DNA of 41,185 nucleotides from Methanomicrobiales archaeon. Its GTDB lineage: Archaea > Halobacteriota > Methanomicrobia > Methanomicrobiales > Methanospirillaceae. The translations under genes were made by a program, and so were the position numbers. Under the pieces are notes generated by a model. The model did no database searches. It was not told where the DNA came from and saw only the letters and a list, made by a program, of their open reading frames with translations. The stretch is from NCBI GenBank assembly GCA_025350045.1, contig JANXYM010000017.1, positions 1 to 41,185 of the forward strand, in the 5' to 3' direction. The stretch's first letter is position 1; each line of letters starts with the position of its first letter. Below, piece by piece: positions 33,731 to 41,185 of this stretch.

Positions 33731-34438
33731 TTACTTGTATTCCTGGCCGGTCAACAGCCGGTCGAGTCCATGGCGCCGGTGAAGATGATCGGCGATATGC
33801 ACCTTCTCCATAAGCAGGGGCCGGAGTATGCCAAAGAGGAACGGCCCCTGGGAATACATCAGGTCAAACGTGTGATGGCGACCCCCCTCCGTGATTGAGA
33901 GAGTGTCCTGCGTGGAGTTCCTTGTCTCGCAGATGATGCTCACTTCGGAAATGCCGGCCACAGGTATCGTGATGGAACCCGGGGCGCCGGCAGCTATGGT
34001 ATCGATGGGCATGGACAGGTACCGCTGCCATGGGCCGGTTGCCCAGTCCTTTGCCCGGAAATGGGTGATCTCATCGCAGGTCTCTGCAATGTTGCAGGAT
34101 TCCTGCGTCACTTCATCGTTCGCATCGGACATTGCCTCATCGGTGCCCGGGTTCCATGTGCAGAAGATGAGATGCTGTGGTGTGACAAGCAGGGTATAGT
34201 GGATCACCGAGAGGAGGCCCTGTTCCACGAAGGGGACGATACCGAGGATCTGCCCCGGGCCGGCGTGCATGGTGGTTGCCTGTGCAAAGGAGTGCTGTTG
34301 CGGGGATACAACTCCTGTGGTTGCGGGAGGGTTTGCGGGAATCCGCTCTTCAACCGGGCGGCCGCACTGCCCGCAGAACCTGTTGCCGGTTATCAGCAGT
34401 GCACCGCACTCTGTACAGAATCTCTGGCCTGGTGTCAT
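33731..34438 (-). CDS. Zinc-ribbon protein with C-terminal beta domain
   Basis: This is a 235-residue protein with an N-terminal double-CxxC zinc ribbon (FCTECGALLITGNRFCGQCG, residues 7-26). A Pro/Gln linker leads to a domain of about 170 residues containing HYTLLVTPQHLIFCTW, a helical DEAMSDANDEVTQES part, and beta strands such as ISEVSIICETRN and GRHHTFDLMY. The second domain resembles membrane-proximal PH-like modules found in similar zinc-ribbon proteins, but no family is assigned. It is divergent from the Mrp gene, with 174 bases between the starts. Its end overlaps the disrupted gene remnant. Confidence 0.75.
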   Translation of the reverse strand: MTPGQRFCTECGALLITGNRFCGQCGRPVEERIPANPPATTGVVSPQQHSFAQATTMHAGPGQILGIVPFVEQGLLSVIHYTLLVTPQHLIFCTWNPGTDEAMSDANDEVTQESCNIAETCDEITHFRAKDWATGPWQRYLSMPIDTIAAGAPGSITIPVAGISEVSIICETRNSTQDTLSITEGGRHHTFDLMYSQGPFLFGILRPLLMEKVHIADHLHRRHGLDRLLTGQEYK

Positions 34439-34612
34439 TTATGACCGGTGAGCATGCAGGTTATAAAAAGATGCAGTTTTCTCCTGTGCCGGTACCGGGC
34501 CGGAAGGAAGAAGGTCCTTCCTGCAGCAGGGAGGGGTGATTTCCACATCTTTATTTGTCTCAGGGTGACAACTGGTACGAGTAAACGATCAGAATTTATC
34601 AAAAGGGATACC

Positions 34613-35512
34613 ATGGCAAAGAACAATACCCAGTCAAAAAAAGCAGAGGAAGAGTGCAAGAGCGAATGCTCCAGCTGTGCGACAGCTTCTTCCTGCTCAT
34701 CGGAAAAGAAGGGACAGGCCGGCCTGCCGCCAAAAGCAGTAATGGATGTCAAGCATGTCATCATGGTGCTGAGCGGGAAAGGCGGCGTGGGAAAATCAAC
34801 GGTTTCGGTGAATCTTGCCTACGCTCTCTCGAACCATGGCAAAAAAGTAGGTCTTCTCGATCTCGATATGCACGGCCCCAATATCCCCAAGATGCTGGGC
34901 ATCGAAGACCACAAGCTCGCAATTTCCGGAGACCGGATCGAGCCGGTGCACGTCACGGGCATGTTATCTGTTCTGTCCATGGCATTCCTGCTGCCCGATA
35001 CCAGCACACCCATTATCTGGCGCGGGCCAATGAAGATGGCGGCGATCCAGCAGTTTCTCGGTGAAGTGAACTGGGGCTCTCTGGACTACCTTGTCGTTGA
35101 TCTCCCCCCGGGCACCGGCGACGAAGCACTCACCATCGCCCAACTGGCGCCGAATGTCCGTGGAGCGGTTATTGTGACAACCCCGCAGGATGTCGCCACC
35201 ATGGATGCAAGGAAATCGGCAAAGTTTATCGAGAAACTCGGACTTCCGGTCATCGGGGTCATCGAGAACATGAGCGGCATGCTCTGCCCCCACTGCGGTG
35301 AGGAGATCGAACTCTTCGGGAAGGGTGGCGGGAAAAAGATCGCCGAGGAACTCAAGGTGCCGTTCCTCGGGGCAATCCCGATTGATATCGAGATGCGCAA
35401 GGCCGGCGATGAGGGTCGCCCGTTCATCATCAAACGCGGTACCGGCAACAGCCCTACCTGGACTGCTGTTGACCAGGTAATGGAATCACTCATCAAAGTT
35501 GTTGAGGGATAA
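34613..35512 (+). CDS. Mrp/NBP35 family iron-sulfur cluster carrier ATPase
   Basis: This is a 299-residue cytoplasmic P-loop ATPase that binds and transfers Fe-S clusters to apoproteins. It has the deviant Walker A SGKGGVGKST, the LDLDMHGPNIPKMLG switch, IIWRGPMKM, DYLVVDLPPGTGDEALT and the bridging CPHCGEEIELFGKGGG, whose CxxC holds a cluster shared across the dimer. The N-terminal Cys-rich tail (ECKSECSSCATASSC) is the extra NBP35-type cluster region. ATG 34613 is chosen since the family starts here and AAAAGGGA precedes it; an upstream in-frame extension has no support. A small conserved gene follows 3 bases later. Confidence 0.95.
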   Translation: MAKNNTQSKKAEEECKSECSSCATASSCSSEKKGQAGLPPKAVMDVKHVIMVLSGKGGVGKSTVSVNLAYALSNHGKKVGLLDLDMHGPNIPKMLGIEDHKLAISGDRIEPVHVTGMLSVLSMAFLLPDTSTPIIWRGPMKMAAIQQFLGEVNWGSLDYLVVDLPPGTGDEALTIAQLAPNVRGAVIVTTPQDVATMDARKSAKFIEKLGLPVIGVIENMSGMLCPHCGEEIELFGKGGGKKIAEELKVPFLGAIPIDIEMRKAGDEGRPFIIKRGTGNSPTWTAVDQVMESLIKVVEG

Positions 35513-35515
35513 GCA

Positions 35516-35824
35516 ATGGACTACCTGCGGATTCTCACCGGGAAGGAAAAACCGCTTCCCATTTACACGGGGATCATCGCCTGTCTTGAGAATCCGCTGG
35601 TCTTTCCCGATATGGTCGAACCGATCTACCGCGAAGCGATGACCATGGATGATGAGACCCTTGACCGGTTCCGGTTCTCTCTCATACGACTCCAGCTGTA
35701 TTCAGATATTCACCGGAACGAGGATATGGAAAAGGCAATGCACATCAAGTATGTTGCGCAGGTGCTCGAAAAAGTGGTCTATGGTACGCTCGTCATGGAG
35801 CGCGAAGACCTGTCCGCTGAGTGA
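35516..35824 (+). CDS. Conserved hypothetical protein downstream of Mrp
   Basis: This is a 102-residue, mostly alpha-helical protein with acidic character (MDDETLDRFRFSLIRLQLYS, DMEKAMHIKYVAQVLEKVVY). It starts 3 bases after the Mrp stop, and its ribosome site (GAGGGA) lies inside the end of that gene, so it is surely co-translated. No domain or family with a known role is recognised. The tight coupling suggests it helps the Mrp ATPase, but nothing in the sequence proves it: it has no cysteines except one in IIACLENP. Confidence 0.8.
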   Translation: MDYLRILTGKEKPLPIYTGIIACLENPLVFPDMVEPIYREAMTMDDETLDRFRFSLIRLQLYSDIHRNEDMEKAMHIKYVAQVLEKVVYGTLVMEREDLSAE

Positions 35825-35986
35825 TTTTTTCAGCCTGACCACAACACTCTTATCGGGGTGCATGTGCACTGGTGATACCTATATGTGCACTCCCGCGAAA
35901 CACTAATCATACTACTCATTTGTTGCAAAGGTTTTTCCTCCCCCGTACATATGAATATGAATAATTTTGACCTTAGGTGAATACGA

Positions 35987-36442
35987 ATGACATCACGCAT
36001 GCAATCCCCGCACACGACCTGTCCGGGGTGCCAGGAAGAGGTTTTTCTCGACGAGCTCGTAGGAGGCAAATGCCCGCTCTGCGGCTGCTCCTTAGAAGAA
36101 TTCGACGAGGCATTCGGGGAGTATGAAGGCATCCTCGATCGCTCGGATCTCTCGTGGCTTATCTTCAATTACTTTGTCTTCAAAAAATTCGTTGACTTAG
36201 GGGTGCCACCCCACCAGATCATGGAGTTTGTCGCAGTCTACGAGCAGAACGCGGAAAAACCCCCCGAAGAGTGGAACCGGACCGGTTTTACCCTCGAGAT
36301 CCCCATGAACCTGCTGGACCGTATCCGGCCCAAATACTGTGCCAGCTGTAAAAAACTGTTCTTCCGTGGCGGGAAAAAACAGATCAAAGGCGATATGCGC
36401 AAGGCAGCAATCGCAGTCGAGTACGTCTGCGACAAGTGCTGA
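35987..36442 (+). CDS. Zinc-ribbon protein of unknown function
   Basis: This is a 151-residue protein with four CxxC pairs: CPGC and CPLC near the N-terminus (about 12-35), and CASC and the terminal CDKC (about 119-151). They would give two zinc sites, one at each end, around a helical middle (SWLIFNYFVFKKFVDLGVPP, FVAVYEQNAEKPPEEWNR). The two-ended layout suggests a nucleic-acid or protein adaptor; no family is named. GGTGA precedes the ATG. It is 160 bases from the previous gene and seems separately transcribed. Confidence 0.75.
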   Translation: MTSRMQSPHTTCPGCQEEVFLDELVGGKCPLCGCSLEEFDEAFGEYEGILDRSDLSWLIFNYFVFKKFVDLGVPPHQIMEFVAVYEQNAEKPPEEWNRTGFTLEIPMNLLDRIRPKYCASCKKLFFRGGKKQIKGDMRKAAIAVEYVCDKC

Positions 36443-36774
36443 ACAACCTTTATTATTAACTATTTCTATTCATACATTGCACTCTTACAGGGATAGTATA
36501 TTTCAGTGCTTTTTTTTGTTTAAAAACTCTGCAGAAACGCACATGAACGGGAGTTCACACCTGTACAACGAAAATCGGATCCCCCCTCTTATAGTTTTTT
36601 TTAAAGTCTTTCACCCCCCATCGGGGTCGCTCGGCCGACTCGTCGTGGTTTTGCCGGGCAGATTCGGTTTAAAGGGCGCAAAAGTTTCCTGAACGCCCTT
36701 TCGGGGATATGCAGGCATGACCAAAAAGAGCATCGGGAAAAACGGATGAAGTCTCCTGAGCAAAAAATGTCAGA
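36443..36774. other. Gene-free convergent intergenic region
   Basis: These 332 bases between the end of the zinc-ribbon gene and the end of the PepSY-like gene hold no supported gene. T-tracts at about 36510-36520 and 36594-36603 probably terminate rightward transcription. A CCCCCCATCGGGGTCGC hairpin and the nearby GGTCGCTCGGCCGACTCG inverted repeat at about 36616-36645 could be structured. AACTCTGCAGAAA at 36525 weakly resembles the IS-like end seen at 27498. Confidence 0.4.
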
Positions 36775-38088
36775 TTAGTGCCGGTACTCAAAATCAATGA
36801 TACTACCGGTCTGCGCATCCACCCACGCAACTGCAGGTTGTGCAGAACGGTTCGCCCGGATGCTATCATCATCAAAGGTAACTTTCCATGCAAGGGGAAT
36901 ACTGCCCAGCCGGGGAGTAACCCCGTACGCGTGCTGGTCCTTCCACCGGATATCTGCCGATACAATACGCAGTCCGCTCACCGATTCGGGATAGGTCTCC
37001 TTTGCCCGCAGGAGGGCAGAAAAGGTAGCTTCACGCTTCAGCACAAGCGGTTCCGAGGTGACGGAAAAGGCATTATCCGGTGAATCCCAGTGGCGTTCAT
37101 AGGCCGTAATCTCACCTTTTACTGCATCGACACCCACGAGAAACCCGTCCTTATCGCAGGGGATATCGTTTACTACCCGGCTGAAGATAAAAAGATACTG
37201 CCCGGCCACAGGATCGGAAGGTGAACCCAACGGGGAATAACGGCCGGTACTCATATTGACCGCTACCGGGCCGTTCTGGTCGGAGATATACCGTTTTGCA
37301 ATCTTCTGTGCGGCTGGCATGTCGAGCACCGGGTTCGCCGGCCTTCCCATTTTCTGGATTGTATAGGCAAAGGATGGGATCAGCCCGGTATCGGCATCCA
37401 TGCTACCGGTAAGTAACGGGCTGGTACCTTTTACAAACATAAAATTCCAGGCTCTGACGGTATCGGGGCTGGTACTATACCTTACCCTCACCAGTTCCGG
37501 CTGAATTTCAGGAAATGCTTTCCTTGCAAGATCCTGTGCCTGTTTCTGGGTGATACGGGCGCTCTCCTGTCCCCGGGTAAAGGGATCGCCGGTCACGGCA
37601 TCTTCAAAGACGGTGAACGGGGTTTCAGCGGATGAACGATCCCCCGGCAGGATAACAAACTCGTATAATGTGCGGCCGGAATACCTGTCCGTCAGGTTTA
37701 CGCTGACCAGCGTCCAGGTGTCTGCAGGATACTCTTCCCGAATGAATGACACGGCCGTATCAAGCGGGAGCACCTCCTTTGAGTGCAGGGCAGAAATACC
37801 CGATCCGATACTATAACCCGGTGTGACTGCAGCAGTCACATTCGCTCCCGGAGCCGGTGTCTGTACCCCCATGGCCGGAATCGGGGTTACCGGGTTTGCA
37901 GGTGGAGGGGATGACAGGGGAGCCAGCAGCATCCCGCTGATCAGGAGATACCCGACAATGAAGAGCACAATCACCCCTACGGCTGTCCCCAGTTTTTTGT
38001 ACAGGCGGCGCTGCTTCTTTGCCTTTACCTGCTGCCGGTAACGCTCCGGAAGATAGGTCGCTTCGGGGTCATCTGGACTGGTGCTCAC
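36775..38088 (-). CDS. Membrane-anchored PepSY-like extracellular protein
   Basis: This is a 437-residue protein. A short basic cytoplasmic tail (KAKKQRRLYKKLG) precedes one membrane helix at about 33-58 (GVIVLFIVGYLLISGMLL) and a Pro-rich stalk. The large outer part has PepSY/YcdB-like repeats: AVSFIREEYPADTWTLVSVN, a KQAQDLARKAFPEIQPELVR helix-strand unit, KGEITAYERHWDSP and a final WVDAQTGSIIDFEYRH strand, each about 70-100 residues long. PepSY proteins often inhibit or chaperone secreted peptidases. The start is GTG 38088 with GAGG 10-13 bases upstream. It is expressed separately from the proS group on the same strand. Confidence 0.75.
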   Translation of the reverse strand: MSTSPDDPEATYLPERYRQQVKAKKQRRLYKKLGTAVGVIVLFIVGYLLISGMLLAPLSSPPPANPVTPIPAMGVQTPAPGANVTAAVTPGYSIGSGISALHSKEVLPLDTAVSFIREEYPADTWTLVSVNLTDRYSGRTLYEFVILPGDRSSAETPFTVFEDAVTGDPFTRGQESARITQKQAQDLARKAFPEIQPELVRVRYSTSPDTVRAWNFMFVKGTSPLLTGSMDADTGLIPSFAYTIQKMGRPANPVLDMPAAQKIAKRYISDQNGPVAVNMSTGRYSPLGSPSDPVAGQYLFIFSRVVNDIPCDKDGFLVGVDAVKGEITAYERHWDSPDNAFSVTSEPLVLKREATFSALLRAKETYPESVSGLRIVSADIRWKDQHAYGVTPRLGSIPLAWKVTFDDDSIRANRSAQPAVAWVDAQTGSIIDFEYRH

Positions 38089-38224
38089 TGCTGCCGCCTC
38101 GTGTGATAATCTGTTACTATATAATCTGCAACGGGTAAAAAGCCAGACGGTTGATACGATAATGGTACAAAAAAAGTGGGTTTTAGTGTATGATTGTAGT
38201 GGGAAGGGCGAAATCCGAGAAAAA

Positions 38225-39661
38225 TTAATACGTCCTGCCTACCAGCGTTGCCTTGCCCGGCTTGCCGCAGACTATGCATACGCTGTCTGTTGCAGAGACG
38301 TACTGCGACCGTGCATTGGTGCCGAGGATGCTTGCATTGGTCTTCTCTTCGATGACATCCCCGCATCCTTTATGCTGGCACCATGAAACAACTGCCACTT
38401 TTCCCTCGTTGAGGGCTGCAACCAGTGTGTCCAAGGAAGCGACGGTACAGAGGTGTGACTGCGTGTGCTCCTCGGCACGGGTGTGGATCGCTGCGGTGAT
38501 CTCGCCGAGCACCCGGGTGACTTCATCGGTCACGGTCGCGAGTTCGATCTGGGTCTTTTCGCCGGTTCGTTTCACTGCCATAACCTTGCCGGCATCGAGG
38601 TCTCTGGGTCCGAGCTCAAGCCGGAGCGGGACCCCGCGGAGTTCCCACCAGTAGTACTTCGCGCCCGGGCGCATGTCCCGGGTATCGATCTTCACCCGGA
38701 ACCCGGCAGCGGTCAGGTCGTTTTTCAGTTTCTCTGCCGCTGCGAGCACATCTTCGTGGCGTTTTCCTATGGTGATCGGGACGATCACTGCCTGCACCGG
38801 TGCGGTGACGGGGGGAAGGATAAGCCCCTTGTCATCGCCATGCATGCTGATGAGGGCGGCGATGCACCGTTCCGAGATGCCATAACAGGTCTGGCTGCCA
38901 AGCTTCTGTTCCCCGTTCTTGTCCTCAAACGTGATCGAGAACGTCTTGGAGAAATGCTCGCCGAGATGATGGACGGTGCCTATCTGGAGGGTCTTGCCAT
39001 TGGGCATAATCGCATCGATCGCCATCGTGTAGTCCGCACCGGGGAACTTGTCCCAGTCGGGACGCTTCGAGATGATGATGGGAATACAGAGCCCATCATA
39101 GAACTCGCGGCTGAGAGCGAGCTCGTATTCCACCTGCGCTTCTGCCTCATCCCATGTCGCATGGACCGTGTGCGACTCCATGAAGGAGGTTATCTCGCGG
39201 AGACGGATCAACGGGCGGGTCTGCTTGGTCTCGTACCGGAACGTGTTGACGATCTGGTAGTATTTCATCGGCAGATCGGCGTGCGAGCGGAGCCAGAGGG
39301 CATACATCGGGTAGATGGCAGTCTCGCTGGTCGGGCGGAGTGCCAGCTTGACGTCAAGGGGTGTTGTGCCCCCGTGGGTGACCCAGTAGACCTCATCTTC
39401 GAATCCCTTGATGTGCTCAGCCTCTTTCATGAACTCCTGTTCGGGGATGAGGAGGGGAAAGAGGGTCTCTTCATGATCCCGGTCGAGCAGGGTGCGCAGC
39501 CGGGCATACACGTGCTTGCGGATCGCAAACCCGTACGGGTACCAGACGTAAAGTCCCTTGACCGGGTAGCGGACGTCCATGATCTCCGCCCGCCACAGGA
39601 TATCATTATACCATGCAGAAAAGTCCCCTTTTTGCGGCAGGGTGCCGAGGTCGTCGTCCAT
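38225..39661 (-). CDS. proS: Prolyl-tRNA synthetase, archaeal type
   Basis: ProRS charges tRNA-Pro with proline. The 478-residue class II enzyme has [16 protein letters not shown], motif 2 [20 protein letters not shown] preceded by [19 protein letters not shown], motif 3 near [20 protein letters not shown], and the anticodon domain [16 protein letters not shown]. The C-terminal zinc-like domain with CQHKGCGD and CIVCGKPG, ending in GRTY, is the archaeal/eukaryal-type arrangement, with no INS editing domain. It is the third gene of a leftward group; the SpoIIM-family gene ends 12 bases upstream of its start. Confidence 0.97.
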   Translation of the reverse strand: MDDDLGTLPQKGDFSAWYNDILWRAEIMDVRYPVKGLYVWYPYGFAIRKHVYARLRTLLDRDHEETLFPLLIPEQEFMKEAEHIKGFEDEVYWVTHGGTTPLDVKLALRPTSETAIYPMYALWLRSHADLPMKYYQIVNTFRYETKQTRPLIRLREITSFMESHTVHATWDEAEAQVEYELALSREFYDGLCIPIIISKRPDWDKFPGADYTMAIDAIMPNGKTLQIGTVHHLGEHFSKTFSITFEDKNGEQKLGSQTCYGISERCIAALISMHGDDKGLILPPVTAPVQAVIVPITIGKRHEDVLAAAEKLKNDLTAAGFRVKIDTRDMRPGAKYYWWELRGVPLRLELGPRDLDAGKVMAVKRTGEKTQIELATVTDEVTRVLGEITAAIHTRAEEHTQSHLCTVASLDTLVAALNEGKVAVVSWCQHKGCGDVIEEKTNASILGTNARSQYVSATDSVCIVCGKPGKATLVGRTY

Positions 39662-39673
39662 GATGCTGATCCT

Positions 39674-40240
39674 TTAAGATACTAAATGTATGATTACCGG
39701 CGTAATAAAAGCCTCGACACATGCTGCGACCACTACGAGCGGGAGGACATAGAGGAGGAAGATGCGGGCCAGTTTCTGTGCCTCCCCTGCAGTATCCGCC
39801 CCGCCGTACCATTCTGATATGAGTGACTGGGCGAGCAGGATGCCAAGAGCCCCCGAGATAATGAAGGCCGGGATCTCAAAGATGCCGTGCGGGAGGAGTG
39901 CTGCGGCAATGAATACCCATGAATGATCCTTGTGGATGATCTCCATGATTGCGCCAATCACAATCCCATTCAGGCTCATGATGAATATCGTCAGGATGCC
40001 AAAGGACGCACCTCCTAAAAAGAGCAGGAGGCATGCGCCAAAATTGTTGATAAAGAGCTTGACGGACATGTCAAACGGTTTGTCGATATTCATCTGGCCT
40101 GCTACCTCTTTTTCAAAGAGCTGCATCAGGTTTGTGCCCATCTCCGGATGATAAATGGATCCAACCCAGCCAACGGTTATGGTTGAAAAAAAGAGGAGGA
40201 AGGTGATGATGATTGCATTGGTGAGCGGGGAGTTAGACAT
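39674..40240 (-). CDS. Stage II sporulation protein M family membrane protein
   Basis: This is a 188-residue membrane protein with about five helices, of the SpoIIM/COG1300 family, widespread in archaea that do not sporulate. Typical marks are the long loop after helix 1 (ending QMNIDKPFDMSVKLFINN), the NNFGACLLLFLGGASFGIL helix, NGIVIGAIM and the conserved LLPHGIFEIPAFIISGALG segment. Function outside Firmicutes is unknown; a role in membrane remodelling is a guess. It overlaps the upstream DUF63 gene by 8 bases, showing coupling, and is followed by proS. Confidence 0.9.
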   Translation of the reverse strand: MSNSPLTNAIIITFLLFFSTITVGWVGSIYHPEMGTNLMQLFEKEVAGQMNIDKPFDMSVKLFINNFGACLLLFLGGASFGILTIFIMSLNGIVIGAIMEIIHKDHSWVFIAAALLPHGIFEIPAFIISGALGILLAQSLISEWYGGADTAGEAQKLARIFLLYVLPLVVVAACVEAFITPVIIHLVS

Positions 40241-41081
40241 ACAGGACCATCCGCGTCATATCCCGGATCCCCGGCGCTAAGCCGACCGTGATCATGGCGA
40301 GCAGGACAAGGTGCCAGAATGCGGGATTTGCCTCTTTGCGGTATTGCTCCATAATGTAGACTGCGGGAAAGAGCACGACTAATTTTAACGGAAACATCAC
40401 AAATGCCGTGCCCGTCCAGTCAATTAAGAAGGATCCGACCACGTGCTGTTCGATATATTTGATTGAGGGATGAAGATCGATGCCATAACTGGTGGCACTG
40501 GCATCCAGCAGCTGGCCAAAGAGGAGCGTCATATAGAGCGGATCGGTCACATACTCCCATTTCAGCACATAGCGCATGCAAGCAAAGACCAGTGCAGTTG
40601 CGACGATGGCCATGAGCGGGATGATGGCGAGCACGAAGAGATCGATGCGGGTGTGGGTCATCCCCCACGAGGTCAGGAGCAGCACAACACAGAACGACGT
40701 GAAGAGGCCGGCACCTGCGTAGAGTTTCAGGTAGTCCTTGCAGAGTCCCAGTCTCTCAAGGTATTTTGAGAAGAAGAGGATAAACACCCCGTAAAAAAAG
40801 AGCAGGATATATATCGGGGGGGTGACGAGCAGGAACTGGAGATCGGAGGTGATCATATGGGTGTCCTGGACTACCCGGAGTACTCCGCCGAGTATTACGT
40901 ACGGAAGGGTCGCAATAACGAAAGGACCGTCAATGACGATATTGGATCGTTTGAACCAGTGGTAGATGAGATAGAGGGCTGCGATGAGGATGAGGGCGTA
41001 GGTGATGGTCTCAACAGCATTATAGGGTTGTTCGTACCGTACGGGATCGATGTAATATTTGTAGAAGAAATCACTAATCAT
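40233..41081 (-). CDS. DUF63 family membrane protein
   Basis: This is a 282-residue polytopic membrane protein with seven to eight predicted helices. It matches the archaeal DUF63 family by the N-terminal DFFYKYYIDPVRYEQPYNAVE, the FVIATLPYVILGGVLRVVQD segment, LLFGQLLDASATSYGIDLHP and a C-terminal MVLYV after a charged GIRDMTRM turn. Function is unknown; the family is found almost only in archaea. It overlaps SpoIIM by 8 bases. Its ATG is only 12 bases from the divergent egsA ATG; the AT-rich element at 41105-41119 probably serves as its TATA box. Confidence 0.88.
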   Translation of the reverse strand: MISDFFYKYYIDPVRYEQPYNAVETITYALILIAALYLIYHWFKRSNIVIDGPFVIATLPYVILGGVLRVVQDTHMITSDLQFLLVTPPIYILLFFYGVFILFFSKYLERLGLCKDYLKLYAGAGLFTSFCVVLLLTSWGMTHTRIDLFVLAIIPLMAIVATALVFACMRYVLKWEYVTDPLYMTLLFGQLLDASATSYGIDLHPSIKYIEQHVVGSFLIDWTGTAFVMFPLKLVVLFPAVYIMEQYRKEANPAFWHLVLLAMITVGLAPGIRDMTRMVLYV

Positions 41082-41093
41082 CCATGATCTAGA

Positions 41094-41185
41094 ATGAGCG
41101 CGGATGCAATAAAATTACTTAAACCCAAAGGCTTTGACAAGTCCAAGTGGATGCAGCTTCCGAGGGACGTGGTGATTGGCCATGA
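41094..41185 (+). CDS. egsA: Glycerol-1-phosphate dehydrogenase, 5' part only
   Basis: The 30 readable residues end in KSKWMQLPRDVVIGH, which resembles the N-terminus of archaeal sn-glycerol-1-phosphate dehydrogenase (EgsA/AraM family). That enzyme makes the G1P backbone of archaeal ether lipids from dihydroxyacetone phosphate with NAD(P)H. The gene runs out of the window, so no catalytic residue can be checked. ATG 41094 gives a 19-residue lead; ATG 41151 (MQLPRD) is also possible and would put the AATAAAATTACTTAAA stretch at TATA distance. Confidence 0.7.
   Translation, partial: MSADAIKLLKPKGFDKSKWMQLPRDVVIGH

Noticed and set aside
38465-39685. 406-codon plus-strand ORF opposite proS
   Set aside because: It is a mirror of the conserved ProRS gene, with His/Asp/Val-rich shadow character.

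Overview
This window is chromosomal DNA from a euryarchaeal methanogen, most likely Methanomicrobiales and possibly Methanoregula-like. The evidence is an archaeal-type prolyl-tRNA synthetase with a C-terminal zinc domain and final Tyr, a glycerol-1-phosphate dehydrogenase start at the right edge, archaeal TATA boxes in front of many genes, families centred on archaea (DUF63, DUF5612, COG1665 nucleotidyltransferase), and multi-PAS histidine kinases of the methanogen type. The genus is inference. No rRNA, CRISPR array, intact transposase or prophage was seen. There are two tRNA genes, Thr(CGT) and Gly(CCC), both on the minus strand.

Layout. 1-0.4 kb: the end of an unidentified membrane ORF and a decayed histidine-kinase tail. 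0.8-5 kb: a P2-type cation ATPase followed by two TrkA/RCK NAD-binding proteins, apparently one operon. 5.1-8.3 kb: a dispersed repeat, a DUF4013 membrane protein, a DUF169 protein, a small lipoprotein and a PNPOx-like flavoprotein. 8.6-11.5 kb: a receiver/multi-PAS histidine kinase. 11.7-13.9 kb: an ABC exporter (ATPase plus permease). 14-14.3 kb: more dispersed repeats. 14.4-19.1 kb: a PP-loop (PAPS-reductase-like)/SufS cysteine desulfurase fusion, thiM, thiE and a frameshifted LigD-type 3'-phosphoesterase gene. 19.2-23.7 kb: a small export-type membrane protein, a membrane PAS protein, tRNA-Thr, DUF3467, a Cas4-like protein lacking visible nuclease residues, sixA, a tandem repeat and a DUF3795-like gene with an in-frame TGA. 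24-26.3 kb: nucleotidyltransferase, Sua5/TsaC, an ACT-domain protein and tRNA-Gly. 26.5-28.2 kb: two secreted proteins and an IS-like remnant. 28.4-31.7 kb: an HTH-FHA regulator, a transmembrane Ser/Thr kinase with an extracellular beta-helix sensor, and a DnaJ-like zinc protein. 31.7-36.4 kb: an HD dNTPase, a decayed gene, zinc-ribbon proteins and an Mrp/NBP35 Fe-S ATPase. 36.8-41.2 kb: a membrane-anchored PepSY-like protein, proS, a SpoIIM-family and a DUF63 membrane protein, and the start of egsA.

Two modules look most worth following up. One is the HTH-FHA regulator next to the beta-helix receptor kinase, where FHA domains bind phosphothreonine, so an archaeal one-kinase/one-regulator phospho-Thr circuit is plausible. 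The other is the PP-loop/cysteine-desulfurase fusion, which joins a sulfur donor and a PP-loop acceptor in one chain. Five decayed or frame-disrupted genes and four copies of a GC-rich intergenic repeat suggest either local genome decay or, for single-base indels, residual assembly errors.
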